Assembly: GCF_004379255.2 (NCBI RefSeq)
Contig: NC_056037.1
Coordinates: 32,399,012 to 32,463,011 of the forward strand
Origin: Salvia splendens
Taxonomy: Eukaryota > Streptophyta > Magnoliopsida > Lamiales > Lamiaceae
Length of the DNA stretch: 64,000 nt
Reading direction: 5' to 3'
Part shown: in pieces, positions 1 through 11,799 of the stretch
Position numbering within the stretch: position 1 is the first letter of the stretch
Layout of the letters: each line of letters opens with the position of its first letter
Position numbers and translations under genes: made by a program
Notes under the pieces: generated by a model
What the model saw: only the letters and a program-made list of their open reading frames with translations
Database searches by the model: none
What the model was told of the DNA's origin: nothing

Positions 1-722
1 CCAGCCGCTGTCCAAATATCTTGCTTCCCACCTCCACCATATGTGCCGTCTGCTCTTGTGAGCATGTGTTCTTTCGCACCTCTGCTGCACACCATGTCTT
101 TGTTGGTGTACCATTGCTTCTGTTGGATGACCTTGAATGCGCTGCAGATTCCGCTGCACAGGGCTGCTTTGCACCGTTTTCTGTCTAATGCGGTTCAGCG
201 CAGTCCTCAGCCTTGAGGGAAGGTTGTTTCGACAAGTGGAGTATTGATAGAGGACGTTCCGCATGTTCCCCCTGGCAATACCTTCCATTATCTTTCCTTA
301 GTTAATACTCCACTTATTATGTTTATTAGTTATTTGTTTATAAAATACGGCTTATGTTCCTATGTTTTATTTGTCAAGAAATATCGCATCTTTTTCAGCA
401 TGTTGCTGCTGTCGCCCTTTTCATAGGAGCAGCCCCCCCAGATGATTTTATCTTTGAATTGTTATCTGATCTGTATTTCCTGCTCCTATCCGTTTCCATT
501 CACCATCGCATCTCTTCTCGATCAACGTCCATGTAGAGAACTGCACGTCCTCATTAATGTATTTCTATCAATGCCAATGTTAATATATTCTTTCCAATTG
601 CCTTTGGCTAAAACCTAAGTAGTGAACTAACAAACTAAATGTTATTCTTTGTTAAAGCAATTGTCTTTTACAAGTTTAAGTCTAATATGATATTATTCAA
701 ACTGCTGCTTGCTCTCATCCAG
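1..722 (+). other. Probable cryptochrome intron, upstream exons not in window
   Basis: This stretch lies before the first recognisable cryptochrome exon and ends in a polypyrimidine run followed by an acceptor AG at 721-722. None of the six frames gives the N-terminal photolyase-like sequence expected just upstream, so the earlier exon(s) probably lie outside the window. The first 250 bases are less AT-rich than the rest but match nothing I recognise. Confidence 0.5.
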
Positions 723-2790
723 GTGATGTGTCAAGATGCAATCCTGACACTTTAGTATTCGAAGATGAGTCAGAGAAAGGAAGCAATGCCCTTCTCGCTC
801 GGGCCTGGTCCCCTGGCTGGAGCAATGCAGATAAAGCCCTAACAACCTTCTTAAATGGACCCCTCATAGAGTACTCCAAGAATCGTCGAAAGGCTGATAG
901 TGCCACGACCTCATTTCTATCCCCCCATTTGCATTTTGGGGAAGTCAGTGTTCGTAAGGTTTTCCATCTTGTTCGCATTAAGCAAGTTCTTTGGGCCAAT
1001 GAAGGTAACAAAGCAGGTGAAGAGAGTGTAAATTTGTTCCTCAAAAGTATAGGGCTGAGGGAGTATTCCAGATACATGAGTTTCAATCATCCGTACAGCC
1101 ATGAAAGGCCGTTACTTGGCCACCTCAAGTATTTCCCTTGGGTTGTGGACGAGGGCTACTTCAAGGCATGGAGACAAGGCCGGACTGGATATTCTCTGGT
1201 GGATGCTGGTATGAGGGAGCTATGGGCCACTGGATGGCTACATGATCGGATACGTGTTGTAGTCTCGAGTTTCTTTGTCAAGGTTTTGCAGCTGCCTTGG
1301 CGATGGGGAATGAAGTACTTCTGGGATACCCTGCTGGATGCAGATCTTGAGAGCGATGCCCTTGGTTGGCAATATATTACTGGAACACTTCCAGATGGTC
1401 GAGCGTTTGACCGCCTTGATAACCTACAGGTCCGTACTCGCAACTTTTCTTGATGCTTTTGGATGCATTGACAGTTGACATTAATCTGGACTGCTGTTTC
1501 TGTCTCTTATATTATAGTAAAAGTTGTAAAAAACCTCTCTTTTTATTACCCATATCATTGCAAACATAGATAAACAAATGTTGACATGGAAAAAGCCTTT
1601 CTATTTTGGGCAAGCGATTTTCCTTACATGTACATGTGTATATCGATTGCATTTCTTTGAATTATTGACATGTGGTTAAAAGCCTGGTCACTGTGTGATA
1701 GATGTTCGAAGAATTTGACATACCCATGACTGGTGTTTTACTGGCACCTTGACTATCTATGCTTTTACTTTGTGCTTAAATTTCCAAACATATTGGATTT
1801 TCTTAAAGATGCCATGATCAGTGACAGGCAAGGCGTCCCTAAACTTGTATTATATAGCTCCATGCTTCTACCTGGTTAAGTTGCTCTAAGGGTCTCAGTG
1901 TCTCGCACATTTTTGTTGGTTCTTTGCTTTGCTCCAATTACTTGGAGAATTTCCAATTTGATGAATTCAACAAAGCAAAGAACTGTGTTTCTATTGTGTT
2001 TTGATAGATTGAGGGTTACAAGTTCGATCCAAATGGAGAATATGTTCGAAGATGGCTCCCTGAACTTGCTAGATTGCCGACAGAGTGGATACATCATCCA
2101 TGGAATGCGCCAGAAAGTGTGCTACAAGCTGCTGGAATCGAACTTGGTTCGAATTACCCTCTTCCTATAGTCGAAATAGATGCTGCAGAAGCTAGGTTGG
2201 AAGAAGCACTTGCACACATGTGGCAGCAGGAAGGGGCTTCACAAACTGCAATCGAGAATGGAATGGAAGAGGGCCTTGGAGACTCGTCCGAATCCATTCC
2301 TATTGCATTCCCTCCGGACACAGACATGGAGATGGACAATGAACCTATCAGAAACAATCCTCCAAATGCAGTCATTCGCCGCTATGAGGATCAAATGGTA
2401 CCAAGCATGACTTCTTCTTTCATCCGCGTTGCAGATGAAGAGACGTCAGTTGATCTCAGAAGCACAGGCGATGATAACAGAGCTGAGGTCCCTTCAAATG
2501 TAAACCCTGTAGAGGAGCTGAGAAGAGAACGACTCGCCCAAGCTATTATCCAGACAGGTAGAACGAATGATGGTTTCCTACAATCCAATTTCGCAAGAGG
2601 TCGTAGAAATTCTGAAGACTCAACAGCAGAGTCATCCAGTAGCACTAGAAGAGAGAGAGACGGCGGGATTGTCCCAGTTTGGTCCCCCTCGAATTCCACG
2701 TACTCTGATCCATTCCGAGGTGAGGACAACAGCATTAGCACCAGTTCGTCTTACTTGGCTAGGCATCCACAGGCTCACCAGCTATTCTGA
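723..2790 (+). CDS. CRY1: Plant cryptochrome (CRY1-type blue-light receptor), 3' half, partial
   Basis: Plant cryptochromes are FAD-binding blue-light receptors that act in the nucleus and cytoplasm on COP1/SPA and on transcription factors. Two exons are visible: 723-1429 (acceptor AG at 721-722, donor GT at 1430) and 2008-2790 (acceptor AG at 2006-2007). They join in phase between DNLQ and IEGYKFDPNG. The first exon encodes the FAD-binding part of the photolyase-homology region, with GRTGYSLVDAGMREL, TGWLHDRIR and DLESDALGWQYITG. The second finishes that domain (WIHHPWNAPESVLQAAGIELG) and carries the C-terminal extension with DQMVPSMT near 2388, an acidic stretch and STAES near 2620, the three parts of the DAS motif. 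The C-terminal extension resembles CRY1 more than CRY2. The frame stops at TGA 2788-2790 after HPQAHQLF, slightly before the tail usual in CRY1; an RQLSQT match follows in another frame. The 5' exon(s) are outside the window. Confidence 0.93.
1430..2007 (+). other. Cryptochrome intron
   Basis: The intron runs from donor CAG|GT at 1429/1430 to acceptor TAG at 2005-2007, is AT-rich and interrupts the codons phase 0 between Q and I of the conserved DN(L/P)Q-(F/I)EGYKF segment. Nothing else was recognised inside it. Confidence 0.85.
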
Positions 2791-4125
2791 AAGGCAGCTT
2801 TCTCAAACAAGGTAAAAGCTACATTCTTTGTGGAGTACTTTTTTTATATCAATATTTTTTAAAAAAAAGTGCATTTACCATATGAATATCCATATAGCTT
2901 GAGCTTCAATGTTGAAACTCCATTTTTTTCTTTAATGGGGGTACTTGTCGATTTTAATGCAGATCCGTACACGAGATTCTACTCGCTGACAAAAGCCTGT
3001 TCATATAATTGTCTTGTTATTAAATAACCGGGAATGGTTGTTGAAGGATTCGGGCAATGGGATCGGGCTCCCAAGAGGTAAGAGGTGCGCGATTGCCTGT
3101 GCTGTTTTACTCACTCTTATCAAAGTGTGCAACTATTCTAATTTGGTAGGTTACCATGTATAGTACATATATCTGAATATATTGTTCCAGAGTTATGATT
3201 TGGTCGTATATGATATGAAGGTGTAGTATAAAAGTGAGATAGACAGACCGTTATTTATTCCTCATGTATATACTCAGGATATGTTTTTTTGTATTAAGCT
3301 GCTGCTACATTTTATCTTCATGATATTTGGTTTGGTGTTTATATGTTATCAGACGTAGGGCATATCTAATATTCAGATTTTTCTTTAGTATAAATACAAG
3401 TGAGATCTTTGTCTCAAAAGGTGAAATATTAATGTTAATAACTGTTGTCCGCATTGACAATTTTTTTGTGATGATTGTCATTTGTAATGATAATTGATAG
3501 TATTTGTTTAGTAGAACAAAAATACGAACATTTAAGTGAAAAACAAGAAAAGTGAGAAATGCAAGCTGTATGTTCAATTTCTCGAATCGTTTGTTTGTGT
3601 TAACATGTACATTCATACCAAGGCTAAATTATCCATTTCTCCTATTTGTTAATCATGGTAATCTAGGTTTATATTGATTTTCTCGTAAGATCATTTCTAA
3701 TCATATTATACCAACTGGAACCCATTTCATTTTTAAAAGTTATTTGACCTCATTCTCATTCGTATCCTCTAGAATATTTCATATTCACCTACTTTTTACA
3801 CATTTTTTATTATATCTACATACACTTATTTGAATTATCCATTATTCCCACAAAACTTTATAAATAATTTATATAAATTAAATAATTAAATAAAATTTTC
3901 TTATTAATATATTTATGTAATAAATATAATTTATATTAAAATTTACACTAACTTAAAAATTAATATACACTAAACATGCTCCAATAAAATTAAAACATAA
4001 ATTGAAACACATTTAAAAATATCACAATTACAAAAAAAATACACAATATGCATATAAAATAGCTAAAATTCAAGACTCGAAATTTGTGTATTGTTCTTAC
4101 AAATAATCAACTAGCTCATTTTAAA
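2791..4125 (+). other. Cryptochrome 3' UTR and AT-rich intergenic DNA
   Basis: A possible 3' UTR intron runs from AAG|GTAAAA near 2813 to TTTAATGCAG near 2962. The sequence then becomes strongly AT-rich, especially 3640-4080. I see no gene in it. Confidence 0.45.
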
Positions 4126-4129
4126 GTTC

Positions 4130-4440
4130 CATATGGACATTTTTATTTTTTATTGCGCCATATCAGGTCAAATACGCTTGAAATCGTCCATCTTCATTTG
4201 TTGTCATCTCAACTTCTGGTTATGGCGCTTGTCTAGCACCTTCAATCGGAGAACTAAGGTCACACTCATCTTCAACAATCACGTTATGCAAAATTATACA
4301 TCTAATCATTATGTCACACAATACCTCTTTATCCCAGTTACATAATGATCCTGCTATAATTGTGAAACGTGATCGGAGAACACCACATCTTTTTATAAAA
4401 AGAGCTCAATAGCAAGAACAACCAAATGACGATGCAAATA
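4130..4440 (-). pseudogene. PIF/Harbinger transposase C-terminal relic
   Basis: Read on the minus strand this stretch gives GVLRSRFTIIAG, then DIMIRCIILHNVIVEDE in the same frame. These correspond to the end of the Harbinger DDE transposase, where the family has an ERAFGVLQ(A/S)R-type block followed by a DIM..CIILHNMI(V/I)EDE block. The frame is preceded by a stop, and no upstream catalytic blocks or terminal repeats were found. It is therefore a fragment without visible element ends. It is not the same copy as the element at 16019-24250, which diverges in these blocks. Confidence 0.7.
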
Positions 4441-4549
4441 GAATATATTCTTCGTAATTCGATATTGGAGGACCAATTGGTTCTGATCTACTCGATTTTT
4501 AAATTTTGTTTTCATTTTGTTATTGATTAGTTCTTCGTGTTTTAATTCA

Positions 4550-4766
4550 TACTCTCCCCCCAAGGGTATGCACTATTTCCTTTTTCGTCCGTCCCACAGA
4601 TTATGAACATTCAATTTTGGAAACTCTTTCTCTCTAATGAGGTGAGACTCATTCTCCACCAACAATACTTAAAAAACTTTGTCTCTCTCTCTCTCTTACT
4701 TTATCAATAATACATTAAAACTCGTGTTGAATCCAAAGTTTATACTCTTTGGGGACGAAGAGAGTA
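4550..4766. mobile_element. Stowaway-like MITE, degenerate
   Basis: The left end TACTCTCCCCCC and right end ACGAAGAGAGTA are imperfect inverted repeats. The interior has phrases typical of plant mariner/Stowaway MITEs, such as CGTCCGTCCCACAGA and TTAAAACTCGTG. The ends are degenerate and the boundary is approximate. Confidence 0.45.
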
Positions 4767-5000
4767 TTAATTAAATAATAATGGGCAGATCTGCAACATC
4801 TCATAAATTTTTATTGTAGCACCATATTTGGAGTTGATCCATAGAATAGTCTAAAATGAGTTCGGATTTGGTGTATGATTGAAAAAGTTTTTTACACTAA
4901 AAATGAGTTTTGGTGTATGACTGGTATAGTCTAAATCTAATGGGTGTGTTTTTGTATGTGTTCCTTTCCCTTTGTTATATATATTTATAGGGTCCTATTA

Positions 5001-7314
5001 GGTTGAGATATTTTAGCTTAATTGAGAATTGTGATGCATTTTCAGTCACTCTGTCATGCCCGCATTTTCTAAGGATAGAAAACACGGTTGATCGCGACTA
5101 GGGGAGGATTAAAGAAGCGGGGAAGAAAGGGGAAAACAACACAACTCGACCATAACTTGAAACAACTGGGAATAGCTCGAATAAAATCAGAGTATCTCAA
5201 CAATCAATAACTCAAAAATGAATAATATTTCAGCGATACAAGAACTCAAAAGAAAGACAACTACTTAGCGGAAGCATTTCGAGAGAAGGAATATGCCACG
5301 TGTGAAGACATGACACATTCTAAACACTTAATTTCTTCAACGGTCTTGCTCAACACCCACCGCACCCGTCACGCTCAACCTGCAATTTTTAAAAGAAAAG
5401 CAGGGCTGAGTACTTGATGTACTCAGTGGACTCATGCCGAAAACATTTTATAAAAGTATTTATCATACCACCATTGAGTGACCTCGGGTTTTAACTTTGA
5501 AAATGCCCGAGACACTAAAATCATTTCCATTGTAAAAACTCGACTGATCAGTCATTTTCCCATAGATGTCTACCATATCTGATCCATTGATGACAAAGAA
5601 TGTGGCCACATTCCAAGTCACTAGACCGGCCGACCCAAAAGACGGCTCACGATCTCCATAGGTGTACACTAGCCTGAATAGGGACTCGCTCCCTAGACAG
5701 ACCCGAATTCGATTATCCATTGATGGCAAAAGCCACATCAGATAGGTTCCATAGAATAAAATAAAACACGGCATGACAAATATTCATATCATTTTCACAT
5801 AAAAATATACTTAGGGCATAGCCCTTATTTAAAAAGAGAGCCCACCTCGCTTACTTATACCACACAATCACGACTTTACGCAACCTTTTACTCTTGGTAC
5901 CCTCGTACGTGCAACAACCCTTGTCAATATCACCACACAATCAGGTTTTCCATTATTACAATTATCATGCATGTCCTATCGTTCCTTTCATCGTTTTCTT
6001 AGATTGCCCATTCCCGAACGTTCATCAACATAAGGAAAAACATGCCATAATACTTCTCAACGTGTTACACATAATCATGCCATAGGATACCTTCTTAAAT
6101 CATACATGCATCATATAATTCATTAAAACTTAGCAACAAGTGATATTTTCACCTAACAACAAAACTGGCAGAATTGCGCGGTTGGTTTGTAAAAATCATT
6201 TAAAATTCATCCGGTCTCCGTTGGGGCTGAAACTTTTCCACAATACATTAGACACATAAAATATCATTCAAATAAAATTTCACATCAAAATAATCTTTTT
6301 AGGTCGGTCAAATCGAAAACGTAACTCCCTGGTTGAGAAAAACAATTTCTGGCAGAACTGCACAGTCAACTTCAAAAATTCACCAAAAATACATCTTTCG
6401 TCCAAATAGGTTGAAATTCACACACCATACAGAAGACACCTTAAGGTTTACTCAGAAAAAAAAATCGTATAAAAAGGAGTTCGTTTGGTCGGTCAAACAT
6501 GCGTCGGAACCTACTGTCCGAATACTACAGATTTCATGCTCCAAAATTCGAGTTATCCTAAATGAATGCAAGGAAATCAAGACTGGGAATTGATCGGTGA
6601 TTACCTTCTTAGGCGGCAGAAAACTCTCTTCTCCAACTCGGTTCTTTCTCTAAATTTTAGTTCCTGGTTTTTCTTGGTATTGAATTTATGTGTAGAAAGA
6701 TCGTGGCATTGATTGGATATATATATATAGGCAAAACTGATAGATATTGATGGATTTGGTGGTTGGAGAGATTTTAGGGAGTATAGATATGGGGAAATCG
6801 TTTGGTGATATGGTTTAGAGAAATATATTTGACCAAGTCAACTAGGAAAAGATTTAATTAGATTTATTTAATTTTTTTTTCTTTTTTTTACGGGTGTTAC
6901 ACACTCATCCACAACATTTTCGAAATGTCAACTGCAAGTAGATTATGTCAACTCGAAGGTATTATCGTCAATAGCCTGCACATCAAATGTTAATAGTCTG
7001 CACATCAAATGTCAACAACTTATAGTTGACATTATATGTGTATAATTGACATTATATGTGTGTAGTTGACAAAATTTTTTTTAAAAAAAAATAAAAAAAA
7101 ATATTTTTTTTAAAAAAAATTTAAAAAAAATAAAATTAAAAAGTATTTATTGAATAAAATGTACCATGAAATTACCATTCTGACATTTCATAATTAATTA
7201 ATCTAAAAATATTTTTCATGTGGCAAATTCTGAACCACTCATTTAATAAAAATGAGTGACTGATAATGCATCTTAATTCTCAATTAGGCTAAAAAATCGC
7301 AATTGATCACAACC
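5001..7314. mobile_element. Terminal-inverted-repeat element split by a solo LTR
   Basis: The left arm (about 5010-5051: TTTTAGC, TTAATTGAGAATT, GATGCATTTTCAGTCACTC) is repeated in inverted orientation at about 7252-7296, with a few mismatches and one gap. Between the arms is the solo LTR 5052-6901, followed by 350 bases of AT-rich sequence with short GTTGACATTATATGTGT repeats. Without the LTR the element would be about 460 bases, a size usual for a MITE. No coding capacity. The superfamily is uncertain because no clear target-site duplication was found. Confidence 0.6.
5052..6901 (-). mobile_element. Solo LTR (Ty3/gypsy-like), TSD CACTC
   Basis: Plus-strand ends are TGTCATGCCC and GGGTGTTACA, so in element orientation it starts TGTAACACCC and ends GGGCATGACA. 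It is flanked by perfect 5-bp duplications CACTC at 5047-5051 and 6902-6906, and no internal region is attached, as expected after LTR-LTR recombination. It belongs to the same family as 21340-23482 in opposite orientation. A 103-codon frame at 5463-5774 recurs in the other copy only because the LTRs are related; it matches no known protein family. Confidence 0.85.
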
Positions 7315-7754
7315 ATATATTTATATATGTACAAATATAATATGACTATTAATCGAACGATCTGATTAAGTGATCAATAAAGCAAATGGTATTATAACTT
7401 ACATAGCCAAACAATTATCAATGAAAATTACGAGGACTATTATGCATATTTCTTGATAATTGCAATTCTGGTGGAAATTGAAGTAATATAATAAAATTAG
7501 ACATATGTTCACTAAATTATAAAGGGTTATTGTCCTTAACTGCAACATATAATTGCACTGACAAAATCACATTTCTATGAATGACACACAAATGAAAAAC
7601 AAAAATTTCCCAGGATCATTGACTCATAAACAACGTCAAGAATCTAAGTACACTTGCACTTTGTGTTGTTTATCAATCGGATTCATCATGCCATGCATGT
7701 GAATCATTAATTTTGATTTCAATATTATATGCCCATGAAGATTTTCTTGTCCTC

Positions 7755-7863
7755 AATTTCTTCACCAATAAATGTCGAAAGACTGGAAAATGGTGAAAAA
7801 AACAATGACATCATGTTTGCTCTTGCTTATGGATTTGGATTTGCTACCATTGCAACTACTCTT
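7755..7863 (+). pseudogene. OPT exon, left part, interrupted by Copia insertion
   Basis: The frame reads NNDIMFALAYGFGFATIATTL up to the insertion. The remainder of the exon, SHVALFYGR, resumes at 14051 and ends at donor AG|GTAACC (14081/14082). Dropping one copy of the 5-bp duplication (CTCTT on the left, CTATT on the right) restores TTLSHVALFYGR in frame. The 5' limit of the exon is uncertain. Confidence 0.85.
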
Positions 7864-8473
7864 TGTTAGCCATCTTTCGATACTTTACCGATTTCTATAT
7901 CGAAATCACATCCTAGATTTGAGTTAATTCAACCATAACACATAACACATCAAAGAGATGATATACCAACCTCCATCCATAGTTTATATTTGATGTAGGG
8001 TTGTATTCCACGAGTTGATGTTTCCCCTAAAAGCTGCGGTTGATCTTTTCGTCTCTTTGGCCTTTCCTTTATGAATTCTTTTGATGAAGAAGAATTCAAT
8101 ATTAATATGACTTTTCTGTATATAGAATTCTGTAGTAAATTGTGTATCTAAAGCTATAAAATCTGATTGTATATATAGACAACACACAACCTTTCAAGAA
8201 GAGTCGTGTCCGTTCGTTCGCACCTTTTCATATATACATCAGATTTATCCTACAGCTTTTAATATTCTATACACGTTAATATACACATATTTATATCATC
8301 TATGCAAGGCAAGAGAAGAGGGTTATCAATACACCCGATTCTAATTCTTTAATCGAAACCGATCCATCACGGTATCGTCTTTCATATTAGAATCCAAATG
8401 ATATGTTTGAACTTGATCTTTACTATTAAACCAGTATCTACATATGTCACATATAGGAATAAATATTCCTACA
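7864..8473 (-). repeat. 3' LTR of the Copia element
   Basis: This 610-bp terminal repeat is the LTR downstream of the coding region in element orientation. It is flanked internally by the polypurine tract at about 8474-8484. It pairs with 13444-14050. Confidence 0.92.
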
Positions 8474-8999
8474 TTCTCCCACTTGACCTTTGTAGCTTTC
8501 AATGATTTAATTACTTTTCTGCGCACTTTATATCAAGTTCATATATCCTTTAAATACCTATAAAGTTAGACTTGATTGAATCATGGCGGTCACACAATCA
8601 TTTAGTCGACATGATTCCTTCCATGTATCACAAATCAATTCTAACTTTATATGAATAAACCTTTCATTGAGATGAACTTTAATTCTCAATACAACATATG
8701 TTATCTAAACAACCATACTGTATACAAACTTTAATGATAACATATAAACAAACACACAGAAACAGACTTTTATTGAATTCCAAGTGTCTTACTCCTTATG
8801 AGCATAATATAATTCATATAGCAAGGCTTTCTCTATAATACCCATATACTTTTCATGGTCATTTGGGTAATCCTTCATTTAACGTAAACGTTCTCATTGT
8901 ATTGTTCTATTCTGCTCAAAAAGACACTTTATGTTTCTGTACTTCTTCATTTACAAATAAGTACTCACACTTTTATGTACTTATCTTTCTTTATGAAGA

Positions 9000-9520
9000 A
9001 GATTTCTGCGAAATCATCATAACAAAATCTTAGTGACTTGGCTATAATGTTAACAATCCCAAGTCTCAAGATTTATGTTTCGCAATTACTTTTCATGAAC
9101 TTTGGCCAACTTTGGCCTCAAAGCGAACCAAAATTCAACTTTCATAATGGAAATAGCAATGACAAACTATTTTCCATTTTCCATGATATTGCTCCCACTA
9201 ATTAAAGGAACAAATAGCCAATCATCAATTTCTACCATTGACGCATCAGGCATAATCTGAATCTGAATATCCAATGACATTTAAGTCATCAGATCATCTT
9301 TACATAAACATGTGCTCTAGGTGCCTTGCAAGTACCTGAGGACTTTCGTTGCAGCCTTCCAGTGGTCCATTTCGGGATTACTTTGATATCGACCCAACAT
9401 ACCAACCGTGAAGGTGATATATGGTCGTGTACATGTTTGAACATAGTTCAAACTCCCAACCACTGATGCATAAGGAATCTTTTCCATTTCTTTACGCTCC
9501 AATTCACTTTCGGACATTTT
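9000..9520 (-). pseudogene. Copia RT C-terminus and degraded RNase H
   Basis: The minus-strand frame 9317-9517 carries the RT/RNase H connection, with IPYASVVGSLNYVQTCTRPYI and HWKAATKVLRYLQGT. Below 9317 the RNase H is recognisable only in pieces in different frames (IGYSDSDYA followed by a stop near 9255, GAISWK near 9190, MEAEF near 9140). RNase H is therefore inactivated by stops and frameshifts. Confidence 0.8.
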
Positions 9521-9523
9521 ATT

Positions 9524-9988
9524 TTACTGAACTTTTTCTCCCTTCTGAATTGGAGCTATCCCTACGGGGCATTTATCCATTCTATATCTATCTAAGACCT
9601 TATTGATATATCCTTTCTGAGACAAACTTAACAATTCTTGTGATCTATCGCGGAATATCTCTATTCCGATCACATAAGATGCCTCACCCATATCCTTCAT
9701 TTCAAAGTTCGAAGAGAGATATTTCTTTACATCATGTAATAATCCCATGTCATTTGCGGCTAGCAAAATGTCATCAACATATAGGACTAAAGTAATAAAC
9801 TTGCTCCCACTGTTTTTAATATAGATACATCGATCAACGATGATCTCTACAAAACCATATGACACAATGATATCATTGAACTTTATATACCATTGTCTAG
9901 AAGCTTGTTTGAGTCCATATATTGACTTTCTCAACTTACATACTAACTCTTCTTGTCCTTCCATCATAAATCCTTCGGGTTGTTTCAT
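9524..9988 (-). pseudogene. Copia reverse transcriptase, central part with YVDD
   Basis: The frame contains YGLKQASRQWYIKF and the catalytic LYVDDILLAAND of Copia reverse transcriptase, then MKDMGEASYVIGIEI. It is separated from the N-terminal RT (10015-11055 frame) by a frame break near 10000 and from the RT tail by a stop near 9524. The RT itself retains its key residues, but the polyprotein is broken. Confidence 0.88.
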
Positions 9989-10014
9989 GTATACCTCTTC
10001 TTCAAGTACTCCAT

Positions 10015-11055
10015 TTAGGAAGGCCGTCTTACATCCATTTGGTGAAGCTCTAAATCATAATGAGCCACCAAAGCCAACACAATTCTTAAAGAATCCTTTT
10101 TTGAAACTGGAGAGAAGGTTTCTTTGTAGTCAATGCCATCCTTTTGAGTGAAACCTTTGGCGACAAGGCGAGCCTTGTACCTTTCAATGTCACCTTTCGA
10201 ATCACGTTTTGTTTTATAGATCCATTTACAACCAATGGCTTTAAAACCTGTAGGTAATTCTACTAAGTCCCAAACATCGTTATCGCTCATCGATTTCATC
10301 TCATCCTTTACTGCATTTAACCAATTTTCAGAATTGTCACTTTCCATGGCTTGTTGGAATGAGATCGGGTCCTTATCAATGCTCAAGTCACATTCACTTT
10401 CAACAGAGTATACCACATAGTCATCCGATATGGCCGATCGACGTTCCCTTACTGATCGCCTTAAAGGTTCTATTGGTTCATTATTCTGTTCTTGAATTAT
10501 GACTGGTTCATCTTCAATCTCAACCAGTGGGTTATGCACTTCATGTTGTTCAATAGGAACAACAATCTTAGGTGCAACAAAAGGTGGATGAACAACCTTT
10601 TCTTGAACTTCATTAAGGTCCACTTTTCGAGGTTCATCACTCCCACTAGTTTCATTGTTTTCAATGAACCTAGCATTTCCCGTCTCAACTATTCTCGTAC
10701 TATGGTTAGGACAATAGAATGTATATCCCTTCGATTTATCTGGATAGCCAATGAAGAATCCACTGACCGTCTTTAAATCCAGCTTCTTTTCATGTGGATT
10801 ATACAACTTTACTTCTGCGGGGCAACCCCAAATACGTAAATGCCTTAAACTTGGTTTCCTACCTGTCCAAAGTTCAAAAGGTGTCTTTGGAACTGCCTTA
10901 CTAGGAATCCGATTAAGCATATACGTTGCAGTTTTTAATGCATAAATCCATAACGAAAAGGGTAAATTACATCCACTCAACATGCATCTAACCATATCCA
11001 AAAGAGTACGATTCCGCCTTTCCGCTACACCATTCTGTTGCGGAGTACCGGGCAT
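10015..11055 (-). pseudogene. Copia integrase C-terminal half and RT N-terminal part
   Basis: The frame begins within the integrase core at PGTPQQNGVAERRNRTLLD, which carries the catalytic glutamate of the D,D,E triad. It continues through GCPAEVKLYNPHEKKLD and RRSVRERRSAISDDY, then enters RT at ENWLNAVKDEMKSM, GCKWIYKTKRDSKGDIERYK and LVAKGFTQKDGIDYKETFSP. It is cut off from the upstream integrase frame between 11055 and 11143. Confidence 0.88.
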
Positions 11056-11142
11056 TGTATATTGTGCACAAATGCCCTTGCTTTCGAGGTAATTTGCAAA
11101 TGGACCCGGACATTGTCCAGATTCATTAAACTTTCCGTAGAA

Positions 11143-11730
11143 TTAACCACCTCTATCTGATCTCACAACCTTAACTTTTCTATCCAATTGCCTTTCCACT
11201 TCATCTATGAATATCTTTAAGACATTCACCGATTCAGCCTTTTCATGCAATATATATATATAACCATACCATGAGAAATCATCAATAAAGGTGATAAAAT
11301 AATTTCTACCATCCCACGAAGGTGCATCAAAAGGACCACATATATCAGTATGAATTAACTCAAGAAGTTGAGAACTCCTTGTGGCTGATTTCTTTACTAT
11401 GTGTTTAGTTTGCTTCCCCTTTATGCAATCTATACACATATCTAGATCACTAAAATCCAATTGAGGAAGAATTTCATTCTTTACTAACCTCATTATCCTT
11501 TCTTTGGATATGTGACCTAGTCTTTGATGCCACAAGTAAGCCGAACATTCACTTGACATACTACGTTTTATGCCTCTACTTTCAATATTAAACAAGGATT
11601 CAGAAAACTTTGCATCAAGATTGAAACTATAGAGTGAATCAAACAAAGTACCACTTCCATAGAAGTAATCATTTCTGTATAATGTGAATACACTATTTAC
11701 AAACTTGATTTTAAAACCTAATCTATCCAA
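11143..11730 (-). pseudogene. Copia integrase N-terminal part
   Basis: It contains the HHCC zinc-binding region (LWHQRLGHIS then MCIDCIKGKQ) and the start of the catalytic core: HTDICGPFDAPSWDGRNYF with the first Asp, and VVRSDRGG with the second. A stop follows directly after SDRGG, separating it from the catalytic Glu in the next frame. Confidence 0.87.
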
Positions 11731-11799
11731 CCGACTAACAGATACAAGATTTCTAGCACAATCTGGTACATAGAGACATTCCTTAAGATCTATATGACA

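Noticed and set aside
1..540. Possible coding exon at the window start (short frames 244-426, 354-536)
   Set aside because: No frame resembles the cryptochrome N-terminus or another family, and no suitable splice sites frame them.
5463..5774. 103-codon frame that recurs at 22754-23035, at first sight a conserved protein
   Set aside because: Both lie in solo LTRs of one family. The similarity is that of the LTR DNA, and the frames diverge and end differently.
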